A stretch of DNA of 25,074 bases from positions 1 through 25,074 of the forward strand of contig CAADVS010000065.1 of NCBI GenBank assembly GCA_900752545.1, read 5' to 3'. Positions 14,864 to 23,195 of the stretch are shown here, piece after piece. The notes under the pieces are model-generated. The model was given only the letters and a program-made list of their open reading frames with translations. It was not told where the DNA came from and searched no databases. The position numbers and the translations under genes are program-made. This DNA is from an uncultured Collinsella sp. GTDB lineage: Bacteria; Actinomycetota; Coriobacteriia; Coriobacteriales; Coriobacteriaceae. How positions within the stretch are numbered: the stretch's first letter is position 1; each line of letters opens with the position of its first letter.

Positions 14864-17317
14864 ATGCGTGTTTCTTACGACTGGCTCAAGACCATGATCG
14901 ATATTCCGGAGGATCCCAAGACCCTTTCGGACGAATATATCCGTACCGGCACCGAGGTCGAGGCGATCGACACCGTGGGCGAGTCCTTCGACCACGTGGT
15001 GACCGCCAAGGTGCTCACCAAGACCCCGCACCCCGATAGCGACCATATGTATGTGTGCTCGGTCGACGTGGGCGACAAGAACCTCGACGCCGACGGCAAC
15101 CCCGCTCCGCTGCAGATCGTCTGCGGCGCGCAGAACTTCGAGGCCGGCGACCACATCGTCACGGCCATGATTGGCGCTGTCCTGCCCGGCGACGTCAAGA
15201 TCAAGAAGAGCAAGCTTCGCGGCGTCGTGTCCATGGGCATGAACTGCTCCGCGCGCGAGCTCGGCCTGGGCGGCGACCACTCCGGCATCATGATCCTGCC
15301 CGAGGATACGCCCTGCGGCATGCCGTTTGCCGAGTACGTGGGCTCGAGCGATACCGTGCTTGACTGCGAGATCACGCCCAACCGTCCCGATTGCCTGTCC
15401 ATGATCGGCATGGCCCGCGAGACCGGCGCCATCTTCGACCGCGATTTCCACGTTGAGCTGCCTGCCATCAAGGCCGAGACCGGCCGCGCGACCGACGACG
15501 AGCTTTCGGTCGAGATTGCCGACGAGGGCCTGTGCGACCGCTACGTCGCCCGCATCGTGCGCAACGTGAAGGTCGGCCCCTCGCCCGACTGGATGGTCAA
15601 GCGCCTCAACGCCCTGGGCGTGCGCCCGCACAACAACATTGTCGATATCACCAACTACGTGATGATGCTCACCGGTCAGCCGCTGCACGCCTTTGACCTG
15701 GACACCTTTGCCGAGCGCGATGGCCGCCGTCGTGTGGTGGTCCGCGCCGCCCAGCAGGATGAGAAGTTCACGACGCTCGACGGCGAGGAGCGCACGCTCG
15801 ACGCCGGCATGGGTCTCATCACCGACGGCGAGCGCCCCGTGGCGCTGGCCGGCGTTATGGGCGGCATGGATTCCGAGATCGAGGACGACACCGTCGATGT
15901 GATGGTCGAGAGTGCCTGCTTCAACGCCGGTCGCACCTCGCACACCAGCCGCGACCTGTCCCTGATCTCCGACGCCTCCATTCGCTTTGAGCGCCAGGTT
16001 GACGAGACCGGCTGCGTGGACGTCGCCAACGTTGCCTGCGCGCTCATCGAGGAGATCGCCGGCGGCGAGGTTGCTCCCGGCTATGTCGACGTTTTCCCTG
16101 CGCCCAAGACTATCGACAGCATCAAGCTGCGCCTGGCCCGCGTGCATGCCATCTGCGGTGCCGACATCGAGCCCGAGTTTATCGAGCGTTCGCTCACCCG
16201 CCTGGGCTGCACCGTCGAGCGCGACGGCGATGACTTCATGGTCACCCCGCCGAGCTTCCGTCCCGACCTGCCGCGCGAGATCGACCTGATCGAGGAGGTC
16301 CTGCGCCTGTGGGGCATGGGCCGTGTGACGGCGACCATCCCGGCTGCCAAGAACCACATCGGCGGCCTGACCCGCGAGCAGAAGCTCACCCGCAGGGTCG
16401 GCGAGATCCTGCGCGCCTGCGGCCTCAACGAGACCACGACTTTCGGCTTTGCCGCCCCGGGCGACCTGGAGAAGATCGGTATGTCCACCGAGGGTCGCGG
16501 TTGCCCCGTGGTGCTCATGAACCCGCTGGTAGCCGAGCAGACCGAGATGCGTCGTTCGCTGTTGCCGGGCCTGCTGCAGTCCGTGGCCTATAACGAGGCC
16601 CACGGCACGCCCAACGTGCACCTGTACGAGGTCGGCAGCCTGTTCCACGGTCGCGAGAACGCCAGCCTGCCCAAGGAGACCAAGTCCGTGGCGGGCGTGC
16701 TCTCGGGCCAGTGGAGCGAGCAGTCCTGGAACATGAAGTACCGCAAGCTGCGTTTCTTCTTTGGCAAGGGCATTGTCGAGGAGCTGCTCGCCCAGCTGCG
16801 CATCGAGAAGGTTCGCTTCCGTCCCGTCGAGGGCGAGGGCTACGCTTTCTTGCAGCCGGGTCGTGCGGCCGAGGTTCTGTCCGGCGGCACCGTACTGGGC
16901 TGGGTCGGCGAGATTCACCCCGAGGCGCGCGAGGCGATGGGCATCGATGAGGTCGTCGTTGCCTTTGAGCTCGATCTGGACAAGCTGATCAAGGGCGCCC
17001 GCAATCAGGAGAACTACCGCGAGTTCTCGCAGTACCCGGCTGTTGAGCACGACCTTGCTATCGTGGTCGACAATGCTGTGACCTGCGAGGATCTTGAGCG
17101 CCGCATTACCAGCGCCGGCGGCAAGCTGCTCGAGGGCGTGCGCCTGTTCGACGTCTACCGCGATCCCATCCGCATCGGAGCGGGCAAGAAGTCCATGGCC
17201 TTTGCGCTTACGTATCGCTCCGACGACCACACGCTCACCAGCGAAGAGGTCGAGAAGGCGCACCAGAAGATCGTCACCAAGGTATGCAAGGGCGTAAACG
17301 GCGAGGTCCGCGGATAG
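14864..17317 (+). CDS. pheT: Phenylalanyl-tRNA synthetase beta subunit
   Basis: An 817-residue partner of PheS. Domains in order: an N-terminal part with an EMAP-like tRNA-binding domain at about 39-150 (VVTAKVLTKTPHPDSDHMYV); the B3/B4 region, which in this family carries the editing site that clears mischarged Tyr (HNNIVDITNYVMMLTGQPLH); the B5 domain (FRPDLPREIDLIEEVLRLWG); the catalytic-like fold; and a C-terminal FDX-ACB anticodon-binding domain from about 725 (FSQYPAVEHDLAIVVD). Length fits the family, about 800. AAAGGAG before ATG 14864 fixes the start. The gene should be cotranscribed with pheS under the T-box, and a strong terminator lies 109 bp downstream. Confidence 0.96.
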   Translation: MRVSYDWLKTMIDIPEDPKTLSDEYIRTGTEVEAIDTVGESFDHVVTAKVLTKTPHPDSDHMYVCSVDVGDKNLDADGNPAPLQIVCGAQNFEAGDHIVTAMIGAVLPGDVKIKKSKLRGVVSMGMNCSARELGLGGDHSGIMILPEDTPCGMPFAEYVGSSDTVLDCEITPNRPDCLSMIGMARETGAIFDRDFHVELPAIKAETGRATDDELSVEIADEGLCDRYVARIVRNVKVGPSPDWMVKRLNALGVRPHNNIVDITNYVMMLTGQPLHAFDLDTFAERDGRRRVVVRAAQQDEKFTTLDGEERTLDAGMGLITDGERPVALAGVMGGMDSEIEDDTVDVMVESACFNAGRTSHTSRDLSLISDASIRFERQVDETGCVDVANVACALIEEIAGGEVAPGYVDVFPAPKTIDSIKLRLARVHAICGADIEPEFIERSLTRLGCTVERDGDDFMVTPPSFRPDLPREIDLIEEVLRLWGMGRVTATIPAAKNHIGGLTREQKLTRRVGEILRACGLNETTTFGFAAPGDLEKIGMSTEGRGCPVVLMNPLVAEQTEMRRSLLPGLLQSVAYNEAHGTPNVHLYEVGSLFHGRENASLPKETKSVAGVLSGQWSEQSWNMKYRKLRFFFGKGIVEELLAQLRIEKVRFRPVEGEGYAFLQPGRAAEVLSGGTVLGWVGEIHPEAREAMGIDEVVVAFELDLDKLIKGARNQENYREFSQYPAVEHDLAIVVDNAVTCEDLERRITSAGGKLLEGVRLFDVYRDPIRIGAGKKSMAFALTYRSDDHTLTSEEVEKAHQKIVTKVCKGVNGEVRG

Positions 17318-17425
17318 GGCTTGCGCTGGGGTATGGGTCAGCGGTGGTTGCCGCCGAGTCTTACGTGACCGCTATGCTCGATATAAGGCACCGTTGAGCC
17401 TTCATATATGACACGCGCATTACAT

Positions 17426-17460
17426 AACGGCGTGCTGCTTTGTCGGCAGTGCGCCGTTTT
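17426..17460 (+). terminator. Terminator of the pheST operon
   Basis: A 13-bp stem (17426-17438 with 17446-17458, two G-U pairs) encloses TTTGTCG and ends in TTTT. The hairpin overlaps the -35 of the cbiM promoter, so the two operons abut. Confidence 0.85.
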
Positions 17461-17468
17461 GCTATGAT
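17440..17468 (+). promoter_or_regulatory. Promoter of the cbiMQO operon
   Basis: TTGTCG (17440-17445), a 17-bp spacer and TATGAT (17463-17468) form a good sigma-70-type promoter. The start is predicted near 17475, a few bases before the NikR-like dyad. Confidence 0.6.
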
Positions 17469-17478
17469 AGCCCGCGGC

Positions 17479-17506
17479 GTGTTACGAATCTTACAATGCG
17501 TAACAC
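17479..17506. promoter_or_regulatory. NikR-like operator, GTGTTAC-N14-GTAACAC
   Basis: Perfect inverted 7-mers GTGTTAC (17479-17485) and GTAACAC (17500-17506), separated by 14 bp, span 28 bp in total. The enterobacterial NikR site GTATGA-N16-TCATAC has the same 28-bp span, and from memory a GTGTTAC-type NikR consensus was predicted in deltaproteobacteria. The dyad lies just downstream of the predicted start, where a bound repressor would block transcription of the metal transporter. The regulator gene is not in this window. Confidence 0.6.
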
Positions 17507-17563
17507 TGACAAGGTGATTTAAGCGGCGTTGCAATTCTGTGCGCCGATAACCGGGAGGCGCCC

Positions 17564-18649
17564 ATGCACATTCCAGATAATTATCTGTCCCCGCAGACGG
17601 ATGCCGTCATGGCAGTGGCAATGGTGCCCGTTTGGGTCCACTGCATCAAAAAGGTGCGTGCCACGCTCGATCGCGAGCACATGGCTTTCCTGGGCATCTG
17701 CGCCGCATTTTCCTTCTTGCTCATGATGTTCAACGTGCCGCTTCCCGGCGGCACCACGGGTCACGCCGTCGGCGGCGCGCTCATCGCGCTGCTGCTGGGC
17801 CCGGAGGCCGCGGCCATTGCTGTCTCGGTCGCGCTGGCGCTACAGGCACTACTGTTTGGCGACGGCGGCATCCTGTCCTTTGGCGCCAACTGCTTTAACA
17901 TGGCCTTCGTGCTGCCGTTTGCCGCTGCTATCGTGTTCCGTGCGCTCAACAGCCGTCTGCACGACAAGAGCTGGGGCACCTCGGTTTCGGCCATCGTAAG
18001 CGGCTGGGTCGGCCTGTGCCTGGCGGCCCTGTGCGCGGCAATCGAGTTTGGTATTCAGCCGATGCTCTTTACCAACGCTTCGGGCGCGCCGCTGTACTGC
18101 CCCTTCCCGTTGTCTATTGCCATTCCTGCCATGATGATCCCGCATATGCTGGTTGCCGGCGTGGTCGAGGGCGTGGCGACGGCTGCGATTTACGGTTTCA
18201 TTAAGAAGACGGCGCCGAGCGTTATCGTCGGGCCCGAGGCCGTCGATGGCCAGCTTGCTGCCGAGGGCGCTGCTGCCAAGAAGACCTCGCTGGTCCCCAC
18301 ACTCATCCTGGTTGCCGTGCTTGTCGTGGCCACGCCGCTGGGCCTGCTGGCCACGGGTGACGCCTGGGGTGAGTGGGACGCCGAGGGCGCCGCGACCGCC
18401 GTTCAGGAGGCTGGTGACAACAGTCTGCAGACTTCGGTCGGCCTCGATACCCCGACCTTTGCCGACGCTCTGCCCACGGGCGATTATCTGCAGGCCTATT
18501 CCGAGGAGCAGGGTCTTGGCTTTGCCGGCCAGGCCGCGATGTATATTCTTTCGGGCGTGATTGGCGTGGCGGTGCTCACCATCGCATTCCGTCTGATTTC
18601 GCTGACGGTCAAGGAAAGCGGTGCTCATGGCAATAGCCAAGCTGCCTAG
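17564..18649 (+). CDS. cbiM: ECF metal transporter substrate-binding component, CbiM/NikMN type
   Basis: A 361-residue multi-spanning membrane protein, the S component of an energy-coupling factor transporter for Co2+ or Ni2+. The mature N-terminus MHIPDNYLSP keeps His2, and GGTTGHAVGG places a His at 67; N-terminal Met1, His2 and His67 are the metal-site positions described for NikM. FGANCFNMA is the usual core motif. Residues after about 240 form a fused NikN/PDGLE-like tail (TPLGLLATGDAWGEW, then a final helix). MHIPDxxLSP and the tail suggest nickel rather than cobalt, as does the upstream NikR-like dyad. The symbol cbiM is used because the family is usually annotated so. GGGAGG precedes ATG 17564. 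The 3' end overlaps cbiQ by 23 bp. Confidence 0.9.
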   Translation: MHIPDNYLSPQTDAVMAVAMVPVWVHCIKKVRATLDREHMAFLGICAAFSFLLMMFNVPLPGGTTGHAVGGALIALLLGPEAAAIAVSVALALQALLFGDGGILSFGANCFNMAFVLPFAAAIVFRALNSRLHDKSWGTSVSAIVSGWVGLCLAALCAAIEFGIQPMLFTNASGAPLYCPFPLSIAIPAMMIPHMLVAGVVEGVATAAIYGFIKKTAPSVIVGPEAVDGQLAAEGAAAKKTSLVPTLILVAVLVVATPLGLLATGDAWGEWDAEGAATAVQEAGDNSLQTSVGLDTPTFADALPTGDYLQAYSEEQGLGFAGQAAMYILSGVIGVAVLTIAFRLISLTVKESGAHGNSQAA

Positions 18650-19463
18650 CTGGCTTGCGGCCGAGGAGCGATACGAGCCCGCGGGGGTTCGGCATCGAGT
18701 GATGCAAAAGAATGTCCTGCACCTGGCGAGCCTGCTTGAGCGGGTTCGCCTGGGTGGAGGCGCGCACGAGGGCGGGTCGATGGTCGACCGCGCCCTTTCT
18801 TGCGTTTCGGCTCCGGTGCGCCTGGTGGGGATGTTCGTTTGCGTCCTGTGCGTGTGTCTGACGCAGAGCCCGCTGTACCTCATGCTGATGGCGGCTATCG
18901 CACTGGTGCTCGTTGCCGTGCGCCCCGTACGCGGACTGCGGGCAACCTTTGTGCCGGCGCTTGGCGCTGCGGGGCTCGCGGTGGTTCTGGCGCTGCCCGC
19001 CTTGCTGCTGGACGCTTCTGCCGCGGGCGCCATGCTCAAGATTGCGCTCAAGACCTTCATTAATGTGTCGCTAGTGCTGGGCGTTTCGTGGACCCTCACG
19101 TGGAGCCGCATGTCGGCGTCGCTCAAGATGCTGCATCTACCCGACGAAGTTATCTTTACGTTTGATATGGCGCTCAAGCACATCGAGGTGCTGGGTCGCA
19201 CGGCGCACAATCTGTGCGAATCGGTCATGCTGCGCAGCGTGGGTCGTGCGCCTGCGGGTTTTTCGCGCACCGACTCGCTGGCGGGTATCATGGGCATGAC
19301 GTTTATCAAGGCGATGGAATGCAGCCGCGCGATGGACGAGGCTATGCTTTGCCGCGGCTTTGCCGGTGCGTATCCGGCGCCCGCGCGTGTCGGGTTTGGC
19401 TGGCGCGATGCGGTCTATGCGGCCGGCGTGGCGCTGCTGGCAGTGTTGTGCGCCGTGCTGTAG
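18627..19463 (+). CDS. cbiQ: ECF transporter transmembrane component
   Basis: A 278-residue T component that couples the S component CbiM to the ATPase CbiO. A hydrophilic N-terminus of about 60 residues precedes four to six membrane helices (VRLVGMFVCVLCVCLTQSPLY, ATFVPALGAAGLAVVLALPA, INVSLVLGVSWTLTW). The cytoplasmic coupling segment includes MLRSVGRA and ECSRAMDEAMLCRGF, the second being the Ala-Arg-Gly-type helix that contacts the ATPase, here with CRG instead of ARG. AAGGA at 18611-18615 serves either GTG 18621 or ATG 18627; the ATG gives more usual spacing. Overlap with cbiM implies translational coupling. Confidence 0.88.
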   Translation: MAIAKLPSWLAAEERYEPAGVRHRVMQKNVLHLASLLERVRLGGGAHEGGSMVDRALSCVSAPVRLVGMFVCVLCVCLTQSPLYLMLMAAIALVLVAVRPVRGLRATFVPALGAAGLAVVLALPALLLDASAAGAMLKIALKTFINVSLVLGVSWTLTWSRMSASLKMLHLPDEVIFTFDMALKHIEVLGRTAHNLCESVMLRSVGRAPAGFSRTDSLAGIMGMTFIKAMECSRAMDEAMLCRGFAGAYPAPARVGFGWRDAVYAAGVALLAVLCAVL

Positions 19464-19509
19464 ACGCTGCTGGTTTCGACTGGGGATGCAAATAGGGAAG
19501 GGCGACGTT

Positions 19510-20277
19510 TTGACGATCGATATGAATAGTGCGGCGGGCACGAACGGCGCGCGCGCCGAGGCCATGCCGCTCATCGAGCTGCGCGACGTGGTGTTCTCCT
19601 ATGCGGGGCATACGGTTGTCGATGGTGTGTCGCTGCAGGTCGATCGTGGTGAACTCGTTGCCCTGCTCGGTCCCAACGGCTGCGGCAAGACGACGATCAT
19701 GCGCCTTATCAACGGCCTTGAGCTCGCGGACGCAGGGGCATACCTGTTCGACGGGCATGTGATCGATGCGGCGTTTCTAAAGGATTCCGCGGCTGCTCAG
19801 CGTTTTCATCAGCGCGTGGGCTTTGTGTTCCAGAATGCCGATGCCCAGCTCTTTTGCGCTACGGTGGGCGAGGAAGTTGCTTTTGGTCCCGCGCAGATGG
19901 GGCTGCCGGCAGACGAGCTCGAGCGCCGCGTGCGCGATGCCATGGAACTGTTCCAGGTTACCGATCTGGTCGATGCCTCGCCTTATCAGCTTTCGGGCGG
20001 GCAAAAGAAGCGTGTTGCGCTGGCTGCCGTCGTGTCGATGAACCCCGATATCCTGGTGCTCGACGAGCCTACCAATGGACTTGACGAGGACTCTTGCGAC
20101 ATCGTGGTCAACTTCCTGCTGGCCTATGTTGCTGCCGGTAAGACGGTCTTGATGAGTACACATCATCAGGATTTGGTGCGACGCCTGGGTGCCCGCGCCA
20201 TCTATATCGATCGATACCACCATGTGGTCGAGGCACCTTCGCCGTCGTATGGAACCGAAAGCGGTGCTACGGACTAG
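19510..20277 (+). CDS. cbiO: ECF transporter ATP-binding subunit
   Basis: A 255-residue ABC ATPase that powers the CbiM/CbiQ metal importer from the cytoplasmic side. It shows Walker A GPNGCGKTT, Q-loop FQNADAQLF, signature LSGGQKKR, Walker B DILVLDEPTNGLD and the H-loop STHHQD, in normal order and spacing. The start is uncertain. AGGGAAGG followed by a 7-nt spacer and TTG at 19510 is the best ribosome site, whereas ATG 19486 has no properly spaced one. With the TTG start, a Ser/Ala/Asn-rich leader of about 18 residues precedes the fold. The gene lies 46 bp after cbiQ and completes the operon. Only one ATPase gene is visible, so a homodimer is likely. Confidence 0.92.
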   Translation: MTIDMNSAAGTNGARAEAMPLIELRDVVFSYAGHTVVDGVSLQVDRGELVALLGPNGCGKTTIMRLINGLELADAGAYLFDGHVIDAAFLKDSAAAQRFHQRVGFVFQNADAQLFCATVGEEVAFGPAQMGLPADELERRVRDAMELFQVTDLVDASPYQLSGGQKKRVALAAVVSMNPDILVLDEPTNGLDEDSCDIVVNFLLAYVAAGKTVLMSTHHQDLVRRLGARAIYIDRYHHVVEAPSPSYGTESGATD

Positions 20278-20322
20278 TTGCTGCGTAGAGCGTGCGTAGC
20301 CGCCCGCGCGGCTTTGCCGTGA

Positions 20323-20331
20323 TGGTATAGT
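20323..20331 (+). promoter_or_regulatory. Extended -10 promoter of the phospholipase C-like gene
   Basis: TG-G-TATAGT is an extended -10 element (TATAGT at 20326-20331) without a recognisable -35. It lies 26 bp before ATG 20357, giving a very short leader. A similar TGG-TATCCT precedes the pheST T-box. Confidence 0.4.
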
Positions 20332-20356
20332 TATCCAGGTTTTTATGGGGGTGGCT

Positions 20357-21205
20357 ATGCCAAGCTGGAACATTCATATCGCTCAGACGGAGCGTTTGCT
20401 GGAGCGCACCGGTGCGCTTGCCAATAGCGTGCGCGACCGCAATGCCTTTTTGTTTGGCTGCGTGGTTCCGGATATCTTCGTGGGCTATATGGTCCCTGGC
20501 ATCGCCGATCCCATCCCGTACCGCATTACGCACTTTGCCAAGCCTGAGCCCATCCCTAAGCCTCGTGAGCATGAGTTCTGGGATACCTATGTGGCACCGT
20601 TGCTTAATAGTTCGCCCACCGGTGCGCCGGCCGCAGCGACCTCGATTATCGAGGAACGCGAGCGACTGAACCGCGTGCACTATCCCCAGCGTTACAAGGA
20701 TGCCGAGCCGGTTGCCGGTCCCGGCACCTGTGAGTTCTCGCTTGCGTCCGAAGATGTGGCGCAGTCGCTGCTCGATTTAACACTGGGCGTCTGGTCGCAT
20801 CTGGTGGCCGATACCGTATGGAATACGCGCGTGAATCAGTACCTGGAGGCGCACGGCGGCAAGCCATGTGAGGAGTTCCGCATTAAAAAGCAAGGCGACT
20901 TTGACTGGTTTGGCAAGACGCTCGGCATTGTTTCCATCCCGCGTGCGACCGATCGCCTGTATACCGCCGCGACGCGTTTTGGGCAGTATCCCATCCATAA
21001 AGAATATGTGCTCAAGACCATCGGCGTTATGCACGAGATTGTACGCGAAAACCCCGGCGAGCCCGATCATCCGCCGTATCGCCTGCTAACTGAGGAGTTC
21101 TTCGACTCAACGTTTACCGAGGTCATCGAGCTGACCGAGGCAGGCTTTGCGGCTCGCGTTGCTGCTTCTGACGTTCCGGCAGTCCCCCTGATCGCTAGCT
21201 GCTAG
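20357..21205 (+). CDS. Zinc-dependent phospholipase C-like protein
   Basis: A 282-residue protein resembling the zinc-dependent phospholipase C/S1-P1-like superfamily (PF00882 type), seen in N-terminal MPSWNIHIAQ, the FLFGCVVPDIF segment, THFAKP and the helix LGVWSHLVADTVWNTRVNQYL. These supply His and Asp residues typical of a trinuclear zinc site. It has no signal peptide, so it is probably cytoplasmic, unlike secreted phospholipases, and its substrate is unknown. GGGGGTGG immediately before ATG 20357 makes this the better start than ATG 20345, which lies inside that site. It is separated from cbiO by 79 bp with its own extended -10, so it need not belong to the metal-transport operon. Confidence 0.7.
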   Translation: MPSWNIHIAQTERLLERTGALANSVRDRNAFLFGCVVPDIFVGYMVPGIADPIPYRITHFAKPEPIPKPREHEFWDTYVAPLLNSSPTGAPAAATSIIEERERLNRVHYPQRYKDAEPVAGPGTCEFSLASEDVAQSLLDLTLGVWSHLVADTVWNTRVNQYLEAHGGKPCEEFRIKKQGDFDWFGKTLGIVSIPRATDRLYTAATRFGQYPIHKEYVLKTIGVMHEIVRENPGEPDHPPYRLLTEEFFDSTFTEVIELTEAGFAARVAASDVPAVPLIASC

Positions 21206-21341
21206 CCGGCCGGCTTTACGGAGAACAGTTCATCCCAATTGACCAACAGCTCCCGTCGCAGGCGTCTTCGGTGGTGCGCTCGGCATCGGAGAGGCTTGCG
21301 ACTGAACGCAAATCGATGAGGCGGCATATGAAGAAGGTCTT

Positions 21342-21372
21342 AAAAAAGCCCGGAAGGCAATGCCTTCCGGGC
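21342..21372 (-). terminator. Terminator of pyk
   Basis: On the minus strand, GCCCGGAAGG pairs perfectly with CCTTCCGGGC around a short CATTG loop and is followed by TTTTTT. It lies 34 bp after the pyk stop. The plus-strand side lacks a T-run, so its effect on the phospholipase C-like gene is uncertain. Confidence 0.9.
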
Positions 21373-21405
21373 CCTTTGCAATGCAAGTGTGCTTGCAAGT
21401 ACGAT

Positions 21406-22866
21406 TTAGCGTACCTGAGCGACGTAAGCGACGTTGGTCGAGGAGACCTTGTCCTCGAGCTGGACGCTCATGCGGGGATCGCCGGCGGTAGCGACGGTCA
21501 GATCGCCAGCTTCGACGTAGCCGAGCTCCTTAGCGGTCTCGATCGCCTTGACGATCGTGCCGTTGACGGTGCCCTGGGTAATCTCGGCCTGGTGCGGGAT
21601 AACGCCCCAGTACATAATCATCTGCTGGACGGCCCACTCGTGGCGGGAGAACGCGCAGATCGGCATGTTGGGACGGAAGTGCGAGATCAGGCGAGCGGTA
21701 CGACCGGTGGTCGTCGGCACGGTGATGCACTTGGCGCCAACGGTGGTAGCCATGTTCACAGCGGACATACCCACAACGTTGTTGACGACGCGGGTGCCGT
21801 GAGCGTCAGCCGGAACCTCGAGCGGAGCGTGAGCCGGGAGGTACTTCTCGGTCTCGAGAGCAATGCTGGCCTGCATCTTAACGGCCTCGACCGGGTACTT
21901 ACCGGCAGCGGACTCGCCAGAGAGCATAACGGCGTCGGTGCCGTCGTAAATGGCGTTAGCAACGTCGGCAACCTCGGCGCGCGTCGGGCGCGGGCTCTGC
22001 TGCATGGAGTCGAGCATCTGCGTAGCGGTGATAACGGGCTTGTAGGCTGCGTTGCACTTAGCGATGATTTCCTTCTGGATGTGCGGAACGAGCTCGGGCT
22101 TGATCTCGATGCCCAGGTCGCCACGGGCGACCATGATGCCGTCGGAAGCCTCGAGGATCTCGTCGAAGTTCTCGACGCCCAGGGCGCACTCGATCTTCGG
22201 GAAGATTGTCACGTGCTCGCCACCGTTCTCGCGGCAAAGCTTGCGAATGCCGCGGACGGACTCGCCGTCACGGATGAAGGAAGCGGCGATGTAGTCGATG
22301 TTCTCGGTCAGGCCAAAGAGGATGTCCTGACGATCGCGCTCGGTGATAGCGGGCAGCGAGATGTTGACGTTGGGCATGTTGACGCCCTTGCGCTCGCCGA
22401 TCAGGCCGTCGTTCTTAACGACGCAGGTCATGTCCTGGCCGTCGACGGACTCGACCTCGAGGGCAACCAGACCATCATCGATCAGGATAAGGGAGCCCTT
22501 CTCGACCTCGGAGGGCAGAGCCAGGTAGTCGAGGGAGATGTGCTCAGAGGTGCCGTGGAAATCCTCGGACGTGGGCTGAGCGGTGACGACGATCTTATCG
22601 CCGGTCTTGACGGCAACCTTCTTGCCGTCGACCAGAAGGCCGGTGCGGACCTCGGGGCCCTTGGTGTCGAGCAGGATGCCGACGGGCAGACCGAGCTCCT
22701 TGGAAATACGACGGACGCGCTCGATGCGACCGTGGTGCTCGTCGTAGGATCCGTGCGAGAAGTTAAAACGGGCGACGTTCATGCCCGCCTTGATCATCTC
22801 GCGGATGGTCTCGTCGCTATCGCAGGCGGGACCCATGGTGCATACAATCTTGGTGCGCTTGTACAT
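21406..22866 (-). CDS. pyk: Pyruvate kinase
   Basis: A 486-residue glycolytic enzyme that converts phosphoenolpyruvate and ADP to pyruvate and ATP. Visible signatures are TKIVCTMGPA at the N-terminus, MNVARFNFSHG, DTKGPEVRTG in the B-domain boundary, the catalytic Lys in TIFPKIE, MVARGDLGIEI for the metal and PEP site, and ATQMLDSM. The C-terminal allosteric domain ends without the extra PEP-utiliser domain found in some Firmicutes enzymes. GGAGG before the ATG at 22866 fixes the start. The gene is monocistronic with its own terminator. The long A/T-rich upstream region shared with the divergent cation ATPase may carry regulation. Confidence 0.96.
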   Translation of the reverse strand: MYKRTKIVCTMGPACDSDETIREMIKAGMNVARFNFSHGSYDEHHGRIERVRRISKELGLPVGILLDTKGPEVRTGLLVDGKKVAVKTGDKIVVTAQPTSEDFHGTSEHISLDYLALPSEVEKGSLILIDDGLVALEVESVDGQDMTCVVKNDGLIGERKGVNMPNVNISLPAITERDRQDILFGLTENIDYIAASFIRDGESVRGIRKLCRENGGEHVTIFPKIECALGVENFDEILEASDGIMVARGDLGIEIKPELVPHIQKEIIAKCNAAYKPVITATQMLDSMQQSPRPTRAEVADVANAIYDGTDAVMLSGESAAGKYPVEAVKMQASIALETEKYLPAHAPLEVPADAHGTRVVNNVVGMSAVNMATTVGAKCITVPTTTGRTARLISHFRPNMPICAFSRHEWAVQQMIMYWGVIPHQAEITQGTVNGTIVKAIETAKELGYVEAGDLTVATAGDPRMSVQLEDKVSSTNVAYVAQVR

Positions 22867-22927
22867 TCAGACCTCCATCTGACATCGTCTTGCGGATAGA
22901 TAAACCATAAGAAATAAAACTGAGATG

Positions 22928-22958
22928 ATTATAACGAAATGCCGACCGAATACCCCAA
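22928..22958 (-). promoter_or_regulatory. Putative promoter of pyk
   Basis: On the minus strand, a perfect TATAAT (22928-22933) lies 61 bp upstream of the ATG. The best -35 is TTGGGG (22953-22958) with a long 19-bp spacer. Two copies of a CGGTCG-containing motif lie around the spacer and -35, possibly an operator. Confidence 0.5.
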
Positions 22959-22990
22959 AAAATCGACCGTATGCCGAATTAGAAGTTCAT

Positions 22991-23019
22991 TTTTTGCGAA
23001 TAAACGGTATATGCAAAAA
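22991..23019. repeat. Inverted repeat TTTTTGC-N15-GCAAAAA
   Basis: Perfect 7-bp inverted arms lie in the A/T-rich intergenic region between divergent pyk and the cation ATPase, upstream of both promoters. Related AACGGT/ACCGTT elements lie at about 23004 and 23029. It could be a regulator site; no regulator is identified. Confidence 0.35.
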
Positions 23020-23157
23020 CTTTACCAACCGTTCTAACCGCTGCTATCTGGGCGATATTTCAGTTTGATGATGCACCGAAGAAAAAACGTTTTATCAATG
23101 TCGAACATCATACGGTCTGCATCGTTGCACTCGAGCCGTGTTTCCAATTGGAATGTT

Positions 23158-23187
23158 TTGGCTAGACGCGCCGCTTTGGGGTACCAT
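23158..23187 (+). promoter_or_regulatory. Putative promoter of the cation ATPase
   Basis: TTGGCT (23158-23163), an 18-bp spacer and TACCAT (23182-23187) make a moderate promoter. Transcription would begin near 23194, right at the base of the first leader hairpin, which supports the leader being an RNA unit. Confidence 0.45.
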
Positions 23188-23195
23188 AGCTCCAC

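Noticed and set aside
14843..17263. 806-residue open frame opposite pheT
   Set aside because: Antisense shadow of pheT: Ala/Gly/Val/His-rich without domains. pheT is unmistakable.
17318..17563. Cobalamin riboswitch upstream of cbiM
   Set aside because: No B12-box-like sequence or large multi-helix fold is visible. The interval is accounted for by the pheST terminator, a promoter and the dyad.
21271..22899. 542-residue plus-strand frame across pyk
   Set aside because: Antisense shadow. It also reads through the pyk terminator, and pyk motifs are all on the minus strand.
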